Source: Undaria pinnatifida
Lineage: Eukaryota; Sar; Phaeophyceae; Laminariales; Alariaceae
Direction of reading: 5' to 3'
Length of the DNA stretch: 64,000 nucleotides
Assembly (NCBI GenBank): GCA_012845835.1
Contig: JABAKD010000015.1
Location: 5,590,778 to 5,654,777, forward strand
This document shows positions 47,850-64,000 of this stretch, piece after piece. The translations under genes and the position numbers were made by a program. The stretch's first letter is position 1; each line of letters opens with the position of its first letter. Under the pieces are notes generated by a model that saw nothing but the letters and a program-made list of their open reading frames with translations, was not told the DNA's origin and did not search any database.

Positions 47850-47955
47850 AATGGCCTATTTTTTCCGACGACTGTGGGTTAGGGAGCCCCGTCCTTCAGA
47901 AAATACTAACGCCAAATAAAGGTATACCTTATAATGCCTCTATCGCAGCCCACGG
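47850..47955 (-). mobile_element. MITE-1 left-end fragment
   Basis: Only the 'gggttagggagccccgtcct', 'aaaggtatacctta' and 'cctctatcgcag' end is present. Confidence 0.6.
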
Positions 47956-48011
47956 GCGTCAATAGATACCGTACTTTAACACACGTGCACTTGACTACTG
48001 ATAGGCATTCC

Positions 48012-48268
48012 ATGAGTCTTACTACGGTAGCCCCCCCCAACTTTTCTTTAACGAAATCGCCGGTTTCAAGACCAGCTCCGGCTCGTATCTCCTGAAATAC
48101 GGTGCCCCTTGCCGCCCCGACGTCATCGTTCGATAGGTATTTGCAAGCATGAAAATGTTTGAGGATGCTTTTTTCATAGCACCATTCCTCGTGTCTAGCA
48201 GCCATGAAACGTTCGTCAACGAAAATCGCCGGTTTTTTTGGGGGGGTATCATAGAATCAATCCCATGA
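48012..48268 (-). mobile_element. MITE-3, reverse copy
   Basis: Ends 'actacggtagccccccccaa' and 'tgggggggtatcatagaatc'; internal 'gacgtcatcgttcgata' and 'atgaaacgttcgtcaacg' in reverse family order. Confidence 0.78.
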
Positions 48269-49439
48269 TGCCTTACTTTTTTGAGCACCGCCGTGCTGGC
48301 GTAAAAGGAAAAAAAAAAAAACGGAGGGCAGGCGGAAAAAAAATGAATCGCGGGATTTTAGTGTTGTCCTTGACGCTGCAGTTTGTGTGTTATTTGAACG
48401 TGGCAGGACCTCGTGTTTTTTTTCTTTAGTCCGAACGCGCGCGCGCGGTCTTCTGCAAGGTATGAGGCAATCTTGCCTCACATTTGCTGTTGTTGAAGCG
48501 GTCTTCCTTTGCTTGTGGAATGTTTCCTCTAGATTTGCATACATACGGCAGAGAGGACTCCGATAGCTCGATCTCTGTCTACACCATTCACCCTTCGCGT
48601 GTAACGGTCAGATCAGTGACAACGGACCAACGTGCTACATCCTCGCGCAGGCTACGGCAACATTACTTCTCCACCATAAAAAATAATGGGAACTAGCCAA
48701 AAACAGGCATACCTGTTCCGCTTGTAATCAAAACCTTGTAGAACCGTTTGAGCGGTCTTCGATATATTTTTTGTTTTTTCTACGAGTGTTATCCAAGTTC
48801 CGGTATTTATGTACTGTACCCCCTTGACAAAAGTTGCGTAGCGAGAAAACTTGATCAAGTAACAACGTAGAATACCCTGCAAGACCAAAATGATTTAATA
48901 TTGCCGCGAGCAATATCATAGCGTAACAAGAACATTCACGCTGTAGGCATTATGTAAAGAAGTGCAGCCCAATAACAGTTGAAGCCCAGGCACAGTTTAA
49001 AGCCCAGTCATAGTAACCATATATACAGGTGTACCTGGGCCATTTTGCCCCATAAGCAAGAAAGATGTTCTCACCGTCAATCGCGTGGTTTGTGAGGCTT
49101 CACTTCATTTGGATATGCACCTGTTTTTTGGGTTAAAAACGAGCAAGTTTATACCTGTTTTTGGTTATTGCCCATTAATAGTTGATAGTCCTATACGACA
49201 CCTTGTCCGTTCAGCACCGTTATGATGCCTTCCACCCCCAACATCCAGCGCTAAGAACGTTGTCGTGTTGGCGTAAAATGTAAAAAAGGGAAAGCCGAAA
49301 AGTAGACGGAACGTGGCTTTTCTTTTTCCTTTCAGTTATAACGTTGGGACGTATTATTATGCGCAGAAAATAAAATGTATCCCATTCGCAGGCTAGCTCA
49401 ACAATAATCTTGTTGGCCAGAAAATAGAAATAGCTGAAA
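48269..49439. other. Intergenic, no gene seen
   Basis: About 48450-48590 resembles part of 45050-45220. No other structure found. Confidence 0.4.
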
Positions 49440-49829
49440 CTATTTATAGCAGCTTCTCCTTGCCCCCGGCCAATACAAAGAAGAGTCATGATGTGCTCGT
49501 ATTCCAACGCAACTAAGCCTGTGCGACCCCAGGCGATACAGATGTCTTCCGGCCGATCCTGGTGATGTTGATACAGCGGCCCCAGAAACGATGCTCGCCC
49601 AATCCCAAACGACGAAGATTACCTTAACGCCTTCTTCACAACAGAAGCGATATTCCAGCAGACGTTGTCCCAGCAGCTCTAAACGGTCGACGGCAATGCA
49701 GCGATTCCAGAAGACGAGGAAGGCCCTCGCGTTATGTTTTGATTTTGCTCGACCTAAGACAGGCGTACTCATCGCACCCCCTGCCACTCCTCCCTCTTCT
49801 TCGTCATTATCCTGTCCTCTCTTGGACAT
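49440..49829 (-). CDS. Candidate single-exon ORF, 129 aa, unrecognised
   Basis: Starts MSKRGQDNDEEEGGVAGGAM and continues through an ordinary-looking globular stretch (FLVFWNRCIAVDRLELLGQR; CEEGVKVIFVVWDWASIVSG), ending at TAG. Composition and codon choice look protein-like rather than repeat-derived, unlike most ORFs nearby. The last 40 residues are less convincing. No domain recognised. It may be a gene, a 5' exon, or a decayed fragment of a captured or transposon gene. A SINE-B lies 75 bp upstream of its start. Confidence 0.35.
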   Translation of the reverse strand: MSKRGQDNDEEEGGVAGGAMSTPVLGRAKSKHNARAFLVFWNRCIAVDRLELLGQRLLEYRFCCEEGVKVIFVVWDWASIVSGAAVSTSPGSAGRHLYRLGSHRLSCVGIRAHHDSSLYWPGARRSCYK

Positions 49830-49904
49830 TTGTTAGAGGGTGCGATATCCGCTGTAGAGTGCGATACGTAGATGGGCAGTCAATAGATTCAGATTTTGAA
49901 ATAT

Positions 49905-50107
49905 ATATATATTTTTTATTTATCCTCCTGCGGATGGGGAAAAATAAAGCTTAAGCTCACCACACTTCCACGTATTTTCATACGAGTCGTGTGTCGATTG
50001 AACTCAGTTGCTTTGGCAACTCAACGCTAGCTGGCGCACCCTTCGGATCCCACTGTAGCGATAGCGTGAGCTGTCCCTATCAGTGGTCCTCGTTACAACC
50101 CCGGCAG
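49905..50107 (-). mobile_element. SINE-B, reverse, near full-length
   Basis: From a T-rich tail complement (about 49905-49920) through 'gcggatggggaaaaataaag' and 'tagcgatagcgtgagctgtc' to 'ggtcctcgttacaacccc', the reverse of the 7571 copy's start. Confidence 0.8.
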
Positions 50108-50167
50108 CGCAAGCTGATTTTGAGATGAAGTTTTGACATCTAGCTGGAGTGAAACCATGTCATAGTC

Positions 50168-51540
50168 TGTTTGTTTATCCCTACGAAGCGTAGAGGGCTT
50201 ACCCGTTGAGCTGACAATAGTGGGGTAGTGAAGTCACCGGTTTGAAGACAAGTATAGGACGTACAAATATATATTACGTTGCTCCAAGCCAAGTCGCAGC
50301 GTGGAGTGCGCTCGCCAGGAAGAAAGGCGGATAAATGGGCGGAGCATTTCCACCATCCCGATATCCCGCCACCATGTAGCCAACTTATCACTGGAAACCC
50401 CTACAATACTCAACCGTCATCATATCCGCATCATATCCAAGCATACAATCAACAGCCTCCCTGCTTCGTAAATGATACGGTATGATGCTATATTGTCATA
50501 TCATCAGGGTAAAACGATTCAATGAAAATTACGGTCAATCAATATCCTCCCAGTACCTCCGTGACAAGAAAGAAAGATTGCAACACCATAGTCCTTAAAA
50601 AGCACTCCATAACTCTAGAGATACAGTTCAGGGACAGTATTCAACATCAATCATCACGAACCTAAGATCTAAGTCGTAAAATCCTAAGTCCAAATACAAA
50701 AACTCAAAACCGAAATTCATAGACCGAAAACTCAAATCCGAAAACTCAAACATCGGCCTTATAATCAGCATTCAGCCTTGCCTTATAAAACGGTTGTGTG
50801 ATTGGACAGCAGTCTCAAAACTCACTTTCGAATGAGACAAACGCCTCCCGGCTGGGTACATACTAAAAATCCATTCAAATTCCAAACGCTCAAATCTCGC
50901 GAAAGATAATGCCATACTAGACAACGCAATCGTGAAAACAGTAATATTTCAAAAACAAAGAAACAGTTACTAGTTACTGATTGTATGCTTGGATATGATG
51001 CGGATATGATGACGGTTGAGTACTGTAGGGGTTTCCAGTGATAAGTTGGCTACATGATGGCGGGATATCGGGATGGTGGAAATGCTCCGCCTATTCATCC
51101 GCCTTTCTTCCTGGCGAGCGCACTCCACGCTGCGCCTTGGCTTGGAGCAACGTAATATATATTTGTACGTCCTATACTTGTCTTCATACCGGTGACTTCA
51201 CTACCCCACTATTGTCAGCTCAACGGGTAAGCCCTCTACGCTTCGTTTATCGTGTTTGTTTATCCCTACGAAGCGTAGAGGGCTTACCCGTTGAGCTGAC
51301 AATAGTGGGGTAGTGAAGTCACCGGTATGAAGACAAGTATAAGACGTACATATATAAATTAAGTTGCTCCTAGCCAAGGCGCAGCGTGGAGTGCGCTCGC
51401 CAGGAAGAAAGGCGGATAAATAGGCGGAGTATTTCCATCATCCCGATATCCCGCTATCATGTAGCCAACTTATCACTGGAAACCCCTACAATACTCAACC
51501 GTCATCATATCCGCATCATATCCAAGCATACAATCAACAT
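50168..51540. mobile_element. Foldback element: long inverted arms plus an extra arm
   Basis: Arm 1 (50168-50454, +) and arm 2 (50978-51245, -) are near-identical over about 270 bp ('aagccctctacgcttcg', 'ggcgagcgcactccacgc') and enclose a 520 bp A/C-rich centre with no ORF. A third arm (51253-51539, +) follows arm 2 directly, with a small hairpin at the joint ('cgcttcg'...'cgaagcg'). This suggests a non-autonomous foldback or MULE-like element with a partial tandem arm. Confidence 0.8.
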
Positions 51541-52660
51541 AGTCATATGATGGCTCCGGGGTCTGTCACGTCAAGGCCACGGTCGTAGTCGGGCAATAAT
51601 GTAGGGGACGGTGATGCTCCAGGCCGGACATCCCCTACGGTCACGGCTCTTTCCTGTTCCACACAGATTATGATATTGCCTGAATTGTGTCGAAGCTGCG
51701 CGCCAACGGAGAGACGAACTAATAAAGCACCACCGACTATGAGGAGGCAGCTATCCAGTGCCCGCTATTCCTGCGTTCCTACGAGGATACTCTACTACAC
51801 ATGACGACGTCGGTAGAACTTGATGACGAATTACCGAAAATAAGCACAACCGCCCTCGAAAGGGCCATGTTTTAAAAGCTTTCCGAAGCTACTGAAGCTC
51901 ATGCATGCAGGAACCAGTCGACTGAAGCCGACTGGTAGTGCTTTGGCCCCTGTGGAATGTCTAACGTACCTCAACAGCAGCGCACAACACGTTTCATGGG
52001 GATGATCCCGCCGATAGGATGTGCGCCTCGATTTAAGTGATGGCCTCTTGCGGGCCACCTAAAGGTTGTGAGCCTCGAGTGCTCCAGTATCCTAGTCCAA
52101 GCACAATCAACACCGTCCCTGTTCTGTAGTTGACATGCTTGCCTCTTGCGGGTTGTTTAATGCAACCAGCAGCAGCGCATCACGCGCCTCATGCGGAGGT
52201 CTTGTCAATAGGTTAGGGGCCTCGACTACAGTGTTTGCCTCTTGCGGCCACGAATAGATTGCGCGCCTCGATTTCAGTGCTTGCCTCCTGCGGCCACCGA
52301 TAGATTGTGGCCCTCGATTTCAGCGTTTGCCTCCATGTACGGACTACCTGGCGTAACTCAGCAGCCGCATAACAATACATACTTCGCTGGAAGATTCACC
52401 AGTAGGTTGCGAGCCTCGATTTAAGTGTTTTTCTGATGCGGATCACCAATAGTTTGTGAATCTCGAGTTCAGTGCGTGTTTCCTGCGGGCTTTCTGGCGT
52501 ATCTTAGAACCAGCCCACCGGACGGCTCATGCGGAGATACCGCCAATAGGTTATGAGCCTCCATTTACGTATGAACTGCAAAACTGCAAGCTGTCAAGAC
52601 CAGGATCAAGACCAAGACTGAGCCCCGGGCTGCAGCTTCCGCTATAAGCTGCTTCATCGA
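51541..52660 (+). repeat. Intergenic; ~60-70 bp degenerate tandem units
   Basis: From about 51960 to 52570 units repeat 'gtgcgcctcgatttcagtg' then 'cttgcctcttgcggccac' with variation. No gene seen in 51541-51960. Confidence 0.6.
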
Positions 52661-52691
52661 GTACAGTGTCCACGCTCAAAACACTGTGTTG

Positions 52692-53275
52692 ATGTTTGTC
52701 GTGCCGTGGGTTTTGCGGAGTATGACTTCCAATCAAGACTACTCGATGATCGACCTGTTCGGGCTGCTGAACGGTGACGACGGGACCGACTCAAACGTTG
52801 TCAAAATGGGGATGTTTGCGGCCAGATGGGGGGAAATGATGGACTCATGGGAAAAATGGGCTAATACGAATACACGGCTTGCTGTACTTGCGGGGGGCTG
52901 CCCTCAAGTTGCGGCTAAGAGGGGGGGCCCTTTGGCCCCTTTATGCGCCATAGTTCCGTCAGCCCCCACCACGTGCCCCCCCCCAAAAGGGTGGCGTGCG
53001 CGGCATGGAATTTAGGTGGCTTGCCAGCGCGTCAAAATTAAGTTGAGGCATGTTGGGGCTGGCTCGGTCACGCCCGCCGGACCTGATCTGTTTTCCCTAC
53101 CCCGCGAGTGGCTGAAAAGGCGGGGGGATATGCCCCCTTTCCGACCATTTATCATTAGGTAGGTAAGGCTTACTGTGGGCTGATCAATTTGTTATCAATT
53201 TGCCAACAGGCACAGTGGGCAAACATCCTCCAGTTAGTCACGTTTGGGAGCAATTACAATGGGTCCTGGTTTGCG
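52692..53275 (+). CDS. Candidate two-exon coding fragment, unrecognised
   Basis: Segment 52692-52883 reads MFVVPWVLRSMTSNQDYSMI then a stretch containing GMFAARWGEMMDSWEKWANT and stays open upstream of the ATG. After a possible donor (GCT/GTACTT) and the acceptor CCAACAG at 53209, segment 53210-53275 reads AQWANILQLVTFGSNYNGSW then FA and ends at GCG/GTGAGC. Phase 0 is kept throughout. The composition (Trp, Met, Asn, Asp) is unlike the surrounding repeats. No family recognised. Further exons on either side were not found, so it may be part of a gene or a relic. Confidence 0.4.
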
Positions 53276-53355
53276 GTGAGCGGTGGAAAATGTTAGCCTA
53301 AAACGGTTCCAAAACGTGATGAACGCAGGCAACCCCCCGCCCCCATCAATACCAT

Positions 53356-53620
53356 TTGTGACGCGTGCTACGATAAAGGTATACCAGGTTTCGTGTGAAA
53401 TTGTTTCTTAATGACGGGGCTCCTTAACCCAAAATCGTCAGACCTAGGCCATGTCTCTTTGCGCGATTTTCGTTGTGCACCAAGGCCATGGGATTGTTCG
53501 TCCGGTAGCAATTTTGAGTTGTCTACAAAATCAGTTTTTGCCTTAAAGAGGTCTTGAGTTCCCAAATTGAGGAACCTCAGAAAAAAAAGCGATGCACCTC
53601 TCTCGTAGCACGCGTCCCAC
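53356..53620 (+). mobile_element. MITE-1, complete reference copy
   Basis: Terminal inverted repeats 'gacgcgtgctacgataaagg' and 'acctctctcgtagcacgcgt'. Internal landmarks 'cttaatgacggggctcctta', 'aggccatgggattgttcgtc' and 'gttcccaaattgagg'. About 263 bp, no ORF. A useful reference for the family. Confidence 0.85.
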
Positions 53621-54984
53621 CACTACTACCACCATCGTCGTCCTCGGCATGGCCACCACTCTCAGTACCGTACAACACGCATGCTAACACGCCCCCCGGC
53701 ATGAACAATTGAGCTCATCTTCTACACAACAAGGGGATACACTCAGAGCGAAAACGGTCGCTTCGAAAAGGTCTCGTCGAGATAGGTCCAGATAGGCGCG
53801 TCGATCCGCGTTTGCCCTCACCCGGTTGCCTAGAAAACCAGCTTGGGAATTCGTGTGAAGGGGCGTGTCACCTTGCGCGATATACAGTACCATCACCATC
53901 GACACTAAAAACACCAGCGGAAGCATCGACATGGTCATCTTAATCATCGCCATCAATCGTCATCATCATCTTCGCCAAAATCACCGCCATAAACCATCGC
54001 CAGCAGCAGTATAATCATTGTCATCATCTCGTCACGACCGCCATCCCAATGATAATCGTCACCATCATAAACCATCAGAAGCATCATCATGATTACCACG
54101 ACCACCGTCAAATTCCCGCGACTCGTGTTCCTAAACATTCTGCCCTTCATCTTGCCCCCCCCCCTCCCCCCCCCGAAAAAAAAGACACGCCCCTCGCTAG
54201 TCGAGCACCCTCTCCCACCCCACCCGCCCCCCTCCCAACATGAACGACTACGTTGCTATGGGCACTATCCTTTTCTTCTCACAAGGGTGGCCTGCACCAA
54301 CAACGACCGACTATAGAAGCAAGCTCAAGTCCTGGCTAGCGTACCAGCGTATGACTTGGCTCGTGTCCCAGCCAATGATTCAAGTCCATGGCTTGGCTCG
54401 TGGCCTAGCCCATGTCCCAAGTCGTGTCTGAACCAATGGTCTAGCGATTAATGGCGGCCTTGCTCGTGGCCTGTGGCATAGCCCGTGGTCTAGCTCAATA
54501 GCGCATTCGCCTAGCTCATAGCCTAGTGCCTCTCACGGCCCACGGGTATGAATAGCTCATGGCTCTACCTGATGACCTGAAAAACCTGTAGACCAAAATA
54601 ACAAGCACGCGCAACAAGCACAAGCATACACAAACTTACCTATCCAGCATTCAGCCACCCTCCCCTTTCTCTTGAGGCGCACAACACGAAACGTGTACTA
54701 AGCAATGGAAAACGTAACTTGGAGAACCACCCCTCCCCTATGAATACGTATAAAGGGTAACTACCCTGGTAGCAGTTTTCATCACAAAAAACATAACAAT
54801 GACTAAGCAAAAAAAAGCAAGATTTCCCAAAATGTCGAATTTTCACCGTCTACGTACCTACCATCTTCTGCCCATACATGTACCTGGTACGGGTATGGCA
54901 ATCGCTATGTAGGAAATCCATGCCGATCTCCCCGCCTGTCGGTTGAATTCCGGGGACACTGGTTGAATTTTTCAGAGAGTTTCA
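53621..54984. repeat. Intergenic; CATCAT-rich and GGCTCGTGTCC repeats
   Basis: (ATC/CAC)n-like stretches lie at about 53880-54110; a 'ggcttggctcgtggcctagc' degenerate tandem at about 54340-54540. About 53740-53870 is a dispersed segment ('gaaaaccagcttgggaattc') related to 6110-6180 and 23890-23960. No gene seen. Confidence 0.5.
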
Positions 54985-55190
54985 CGGATCATGTCACTGC
55001 TCACGGGTCGGGCTGGGTCAAGGTGACCCCGCCCGATACAACCCGTGAGACTTCGAACATCTCCTCATCCGACCCGACCCGACCCGGGAGATTGCGAATA
55101 CCCCCTGACCCGATCAGACTTGACCCGCGACATTTTGAAAACCAAATGACCCGACCCGTGGGTTGGGCCACGACTCGTGAAAATCCCAGG
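54985..55190 (+). repeat. GACCCG-rich dispersed element, copy 4
   Basis: 'gctcacgggtcgggctgggt', 'acccgtgagacttcgaacat' and 'cacgactcgtgaaaatccc' in family order. Confidence 0.75.
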
Positions 55191-57384
55191 AATTTTTCAT
55201 TTCTCGGAACAGAAAGAAAGACACACCGGGCGAGATGGACGCCAGACACGTTGCTTGAATACCAGACATTAGTTGTTCGAAAAAGAGGAAAACCGTCATT
55301 TGAGCGGCGAGATGGACAGAAGATCAACTCAACAGGCGCATGTAAACGTGCTTGATTTACGTCGGAGAGAGAGGACAGACACAGATGGGTTCACCGGAGA
55401 ATCTCCCACGCCATTCTGCTGCTTCCAAACCGAAGCGACAAAAAAAAATGAAGTGTACTATTAATAAAAGCCAATCAGGATGCTAAAAAGCAACATCCTC
55501 TGCCACACCACCTACTTTCCCCAAAACCAAACAGGAAAAGGCGAGCGACTTCTTTCCAATACAGTGGGGTTGGAACAAGGCGGGAGAAACAGGGGGGGCT
55601 CGAGACAAAGCCACACCCGAAGCAAGAAAGAAAGAAAAAAGAGAGTGCTTCTCCTGTCGCCTACTTCTGATGAATCATACACAAAAAAAAATCAACCGCG
55701 ACGAACGAGCAATGTGAATTAATCCTTATCCTTCCTCTTCAAATATAACCCGGAGGCCAAAAAGAGCAAGACAAGGGTCTTAATGCTGCCAAAACACAGA
55801 CGGTCATCTACTGCTCCCCCGCCCTCCCATCTCCCCACACCGCGTTCCGTGCCCATCCACCTGCGCCCGCCACCATTACAAACGCCTATCTACAAATAGA
55901 AGGTATGCAACATTTAGAAGCTGTAGCTTGCGGAGGTCCACGTGCAAGGCAAGGCAACAGGACAACAATACATCTCGATCACGCGATCTTCAAAGCACAC
56001 CGCGGAAGAACTGGACTCGCTTGGCCCGGTCTGGCCTGGGCAAACAGCTTGCGGGCTTGGAAAAACTCCCGCCTCTGCATGAAATGGACTCCAAACAACG
56101 ACAACACAACAACACCAACAACAACCCCTTTGTAGTCCTGCTTCGCCTTCCTCTGCTCTTTGGCTGTTCTGCCTCATCGCACACGAACAGAAAATCGCGA
56201 CATGGAAAAAGCCAGAGTTCTTGCCGCCGCTCTGAACATGCAACTATGACAGGCCAGTCAGACCAAAAAAACAAACCAGAGACAACGTACGGCGTCCCAC
56301 CCCCCTATGAGTAACTACAACTAACGCAGCAGCAGCAACAGCAGCAGCAGCAGCCCCCCCTCGCCGCCCCGTCATGCTAGCTCCGTGGCTGCCACGTCAA
56401 CAGTAGTGGTAAACAGCTCAAACTTCGGAGCCACGCTGCACCCTCAACCCTCCTCCCAAACACTCCCCTTGAGCATACAAATCTCCCCCATCCCCCTGAC
56501 ACATGCACCTCGGAACTAATGAAAACCGACAATATCCCTTACCCTTCTTGCCTCCCCTCCCCCAACAAGCATGCACATGGAAGCTACTGAAAGCCTATAC
56601 TACAAGCGCTTCTGGGACACACCAATTAACTGCGTAGCAGGTACAGAATAGACGTAAAAACTGACGAAAATAGATAAAAAGACGATTCCAGCATCCCGCC
56701 ACACGAACCAGCCGGGTTGCTGGGGTTCCCTTGTTTCAGCATCAATCCGAACTCATAATCGCGAGGGGTGTTTGTTGTACGCTGTACCATGTGCTACATG
56801 CGTGCCGCAAAACACTACTCGTACAGTCCTACTGATGCACGCACACCCCATATAGACAGCCGAAAAGACGGAGACATCGCGTTTCACGCTCACCCTATAA
56901 AAACAGCTGAAAATGCCGATCTACGATATCTCGTTATTGCTGTGGTCGCTTGGTACTTGAGTTCCGAAAGGACTTAGCTCACACAACCTTACCCTACCCT
57001 AAGGTGTCAATCATTTTTAATGTTCCTGGGTCTCCAAAACGAATGACATCGCTACCTTACCCTCGCCCCAAAACGCACTCTTCACTATTTTCGCCGCTAT
57101 ACCGGACCCCGCCTGAAAGCTCAATAGCACTCATCCCCCCCCCCCCCCCCTCCTCACCCCGCCTGCCTACATGGCTGTTGCTCTTGACTACCCCCCGCCC
57201 CCCGAGAGCTGCTGACCATTTTTCCTACTTGATTATTTTCTGGCGACCCCCAAAAAGTCGACAAATATCTCAAAATCAAGCGGTTATTATAGTAGTACAC
57301 GCATCACCATGCTGCCTGCCCACGTGGGGTGCAGCCCACTATATCCACGGCTTATCACGACTTGGGTCATTGCTCGCCGGTCGG
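55191..57384. other. Intergenic, no gene supported
   Basis: A-rich sequence with a (CAG)n patch at about 56318-56355 and a poly-C run at 57137-57150. Several short ORFs lack motifs. It is downstream of the kinase gene and may include its 3' UTR only near 58300. Confidence 0.4.
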
Positions 57385-57575
57385 AATGTGTCAGAGTGAT
57401 CTGGCCCGACCCGTGATACTGGAAAACGTCCTGACTCGACTCGACCCGACCCGACCCGACCCGTGAGATCTCGAACACCACCTAACCCGACCCGACTCGA
57501 CCCGTGAGTTTTTTAGAAACATTCTGACCCGATCCGTGGGCCGGGTCATGACCCGCGGAAAAGCCCTGATTATAG
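57385..57575 (+). repeat. GACCCG-rich dispersed element, copy 5
   Basis: 'gactcgactcgacccgaccc', 'ccgtgagatctcgaacacca' and 'gggccgggtcatgacccgcg' in family order. Confidence 0.75.
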
Positions 57576-57654
57576 CAACGCATATCTGACGCGCAGCCTA
57601 CCCCGTAAACGCGAGCAGCTTCGTACTGCCGACTCTGAAAGTGTATCGTATAGT

Positions 57655-58340
57655 ACATTTTAAGGTACGGCACTAACGGAGGGCATCGACCGCACTCTAC
57701 ACCCAAAGGTACAGCACCAACACGGGACCACAACTGCACCCGGTAAAAAATCCGATGGCACCACCACGACGGCACTTGTACCAGACACATCCGAGAATAC
57801 CGCACCAGCGCGGGACCAGGACCGTAGCGTACGCCGAAAGTACCGCACTGACGCGGAAAATACGACAGTACCACCCATCCGACAATGCTTGGTTCACTCT
57901 TTTACCCCTCTGTGCCGAACTAACGAGGCATCGCAACAGCACTGTACGATGTACATCCGAGGGCACCGACCGCACTTACGCGGGACCACGATCGTACCGT
58001 ACATCCAAGGTTACCGCACTAACACGGGACCACAACCGTACCGTACATCCGCGGGTACCGCACTAACAGAGGATCACAAACGTACCGCACGTCCAAGTGT
58101 AACACCGCACTAACGCGGGACCATATCCGTACCGCATACCCGAGTGTAACACCGCACTAACGCGGGACTATATCCGTACCGTACACCCGACGGTACCGTA
58201 CAGTACATCCGAGGGTACCGCACTAACACGGGACCACAACCGCACCGTACAACCGAAGGTAGTACCGCACTATCACGGACCACAACCGTACCGTACACGC
58301 GAGGGTACCGCGCTAACGCGAAATCACGGCTACACCGCAC
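57655..58340 (+). repeat. ~45 bp minisatellite downstream of the kinase gene
   Basis: About 14 imperfect units of the type 'accgcactaacgcgggacca' then 'accgtacatccgagggt'. It reaches to within 40 bp of the kinase stop codon, so it probably lies in the 3' UTR or terminator region of that gene. Confidence 0.8.
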
Positions 58341-58376
58341 ATGCTAACATCCGACGACATCACCTAACATTAGCTT

Positions 58377-64000
<5,624 letters not shown>

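Overview
The window is nuclear DNA from an intron-rich, repeat-rich eukaryote. It carries three multi-exon protein genes with GT-AG introns of about 0.5 to 4 kb, a (TTAGGG)n-like array, several SINE-like and MITE-like families, long poly-C/poly-G runs and proteins with long Ala, Gly, Gln and Glu runs. A fungal-type Zn(II)2Cys6 domain in a gene with kilobase introns argues against a fungus. A photosynthetic stramenopile, for example a brown alga, is my best guess; this is inference only. No rRNA, CRISPR, viral or bacterial-style operon content was seen.

Layout. 1-4128: repeat-filled flank. 4129-11272 (+): a complete five-exon VIT1/CCC1-family vacuolar iron/manganese transporter (266 aa). 11273-24965: intergenic DNA with minisatellites, MITEs, SINEs and a telomere-like tract. 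24966-40218 (+): a seven-exon model for a very large Zn(II)2Cys6 transcription-factor-like protein (about 1050-1070 aa); the zinc cluster is split by an intron and followed by a 640-residue low-complexity Gln/Ser/Gly/Glu-rich exon. 40219-58376: repeats plus two weakly supported coding candidates at 49440-49829 (-) and 52692-53275 (+). 58377 to beyond 64000 (-): the 3' part of an Aurora-like Ser/Thr kinase gene (five exons, catalytic loop to C terminus; the 5' part lies outside). The exon chains were joined by hand; every junction keeps phase and frame.

The most unusual pattern is that several introns hold decayed copies of the exon edges that bound them, splice sites included. VIT exon 4 has three copies of its 5' edge in the preceding intron and three of its 3' edge in the following intron. 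VIT exon 2 has one copy of its 3' edge. Intron 6 of the zinc-cluster gene has a copy of both flanking exon edges. This looks like intron growth by tandem duplication across splice junctions, or a reservoir of alternative/poison splice sites.

Mobile DNA can be sorted by hand into a 250-300 bp TIR MITE (MITE-1), an ~88 bp TTAA-flanked MITE (MITE-2, twice nested in MITE-1 at TTAA), a third MITE (MITE-3), a tRNA-derived SINE (SINE-A), a second A-tailed retroelement with visible target-site duplications (SINE-B), a tRNA-like element bounded by direct repeats (SINE-C), a foldback element, and further dispersed repeats (families C, E, F and a GACCCG-rich family). The three genes share no evident pathway; they are ordinary neighbours, not an operon or cluster.
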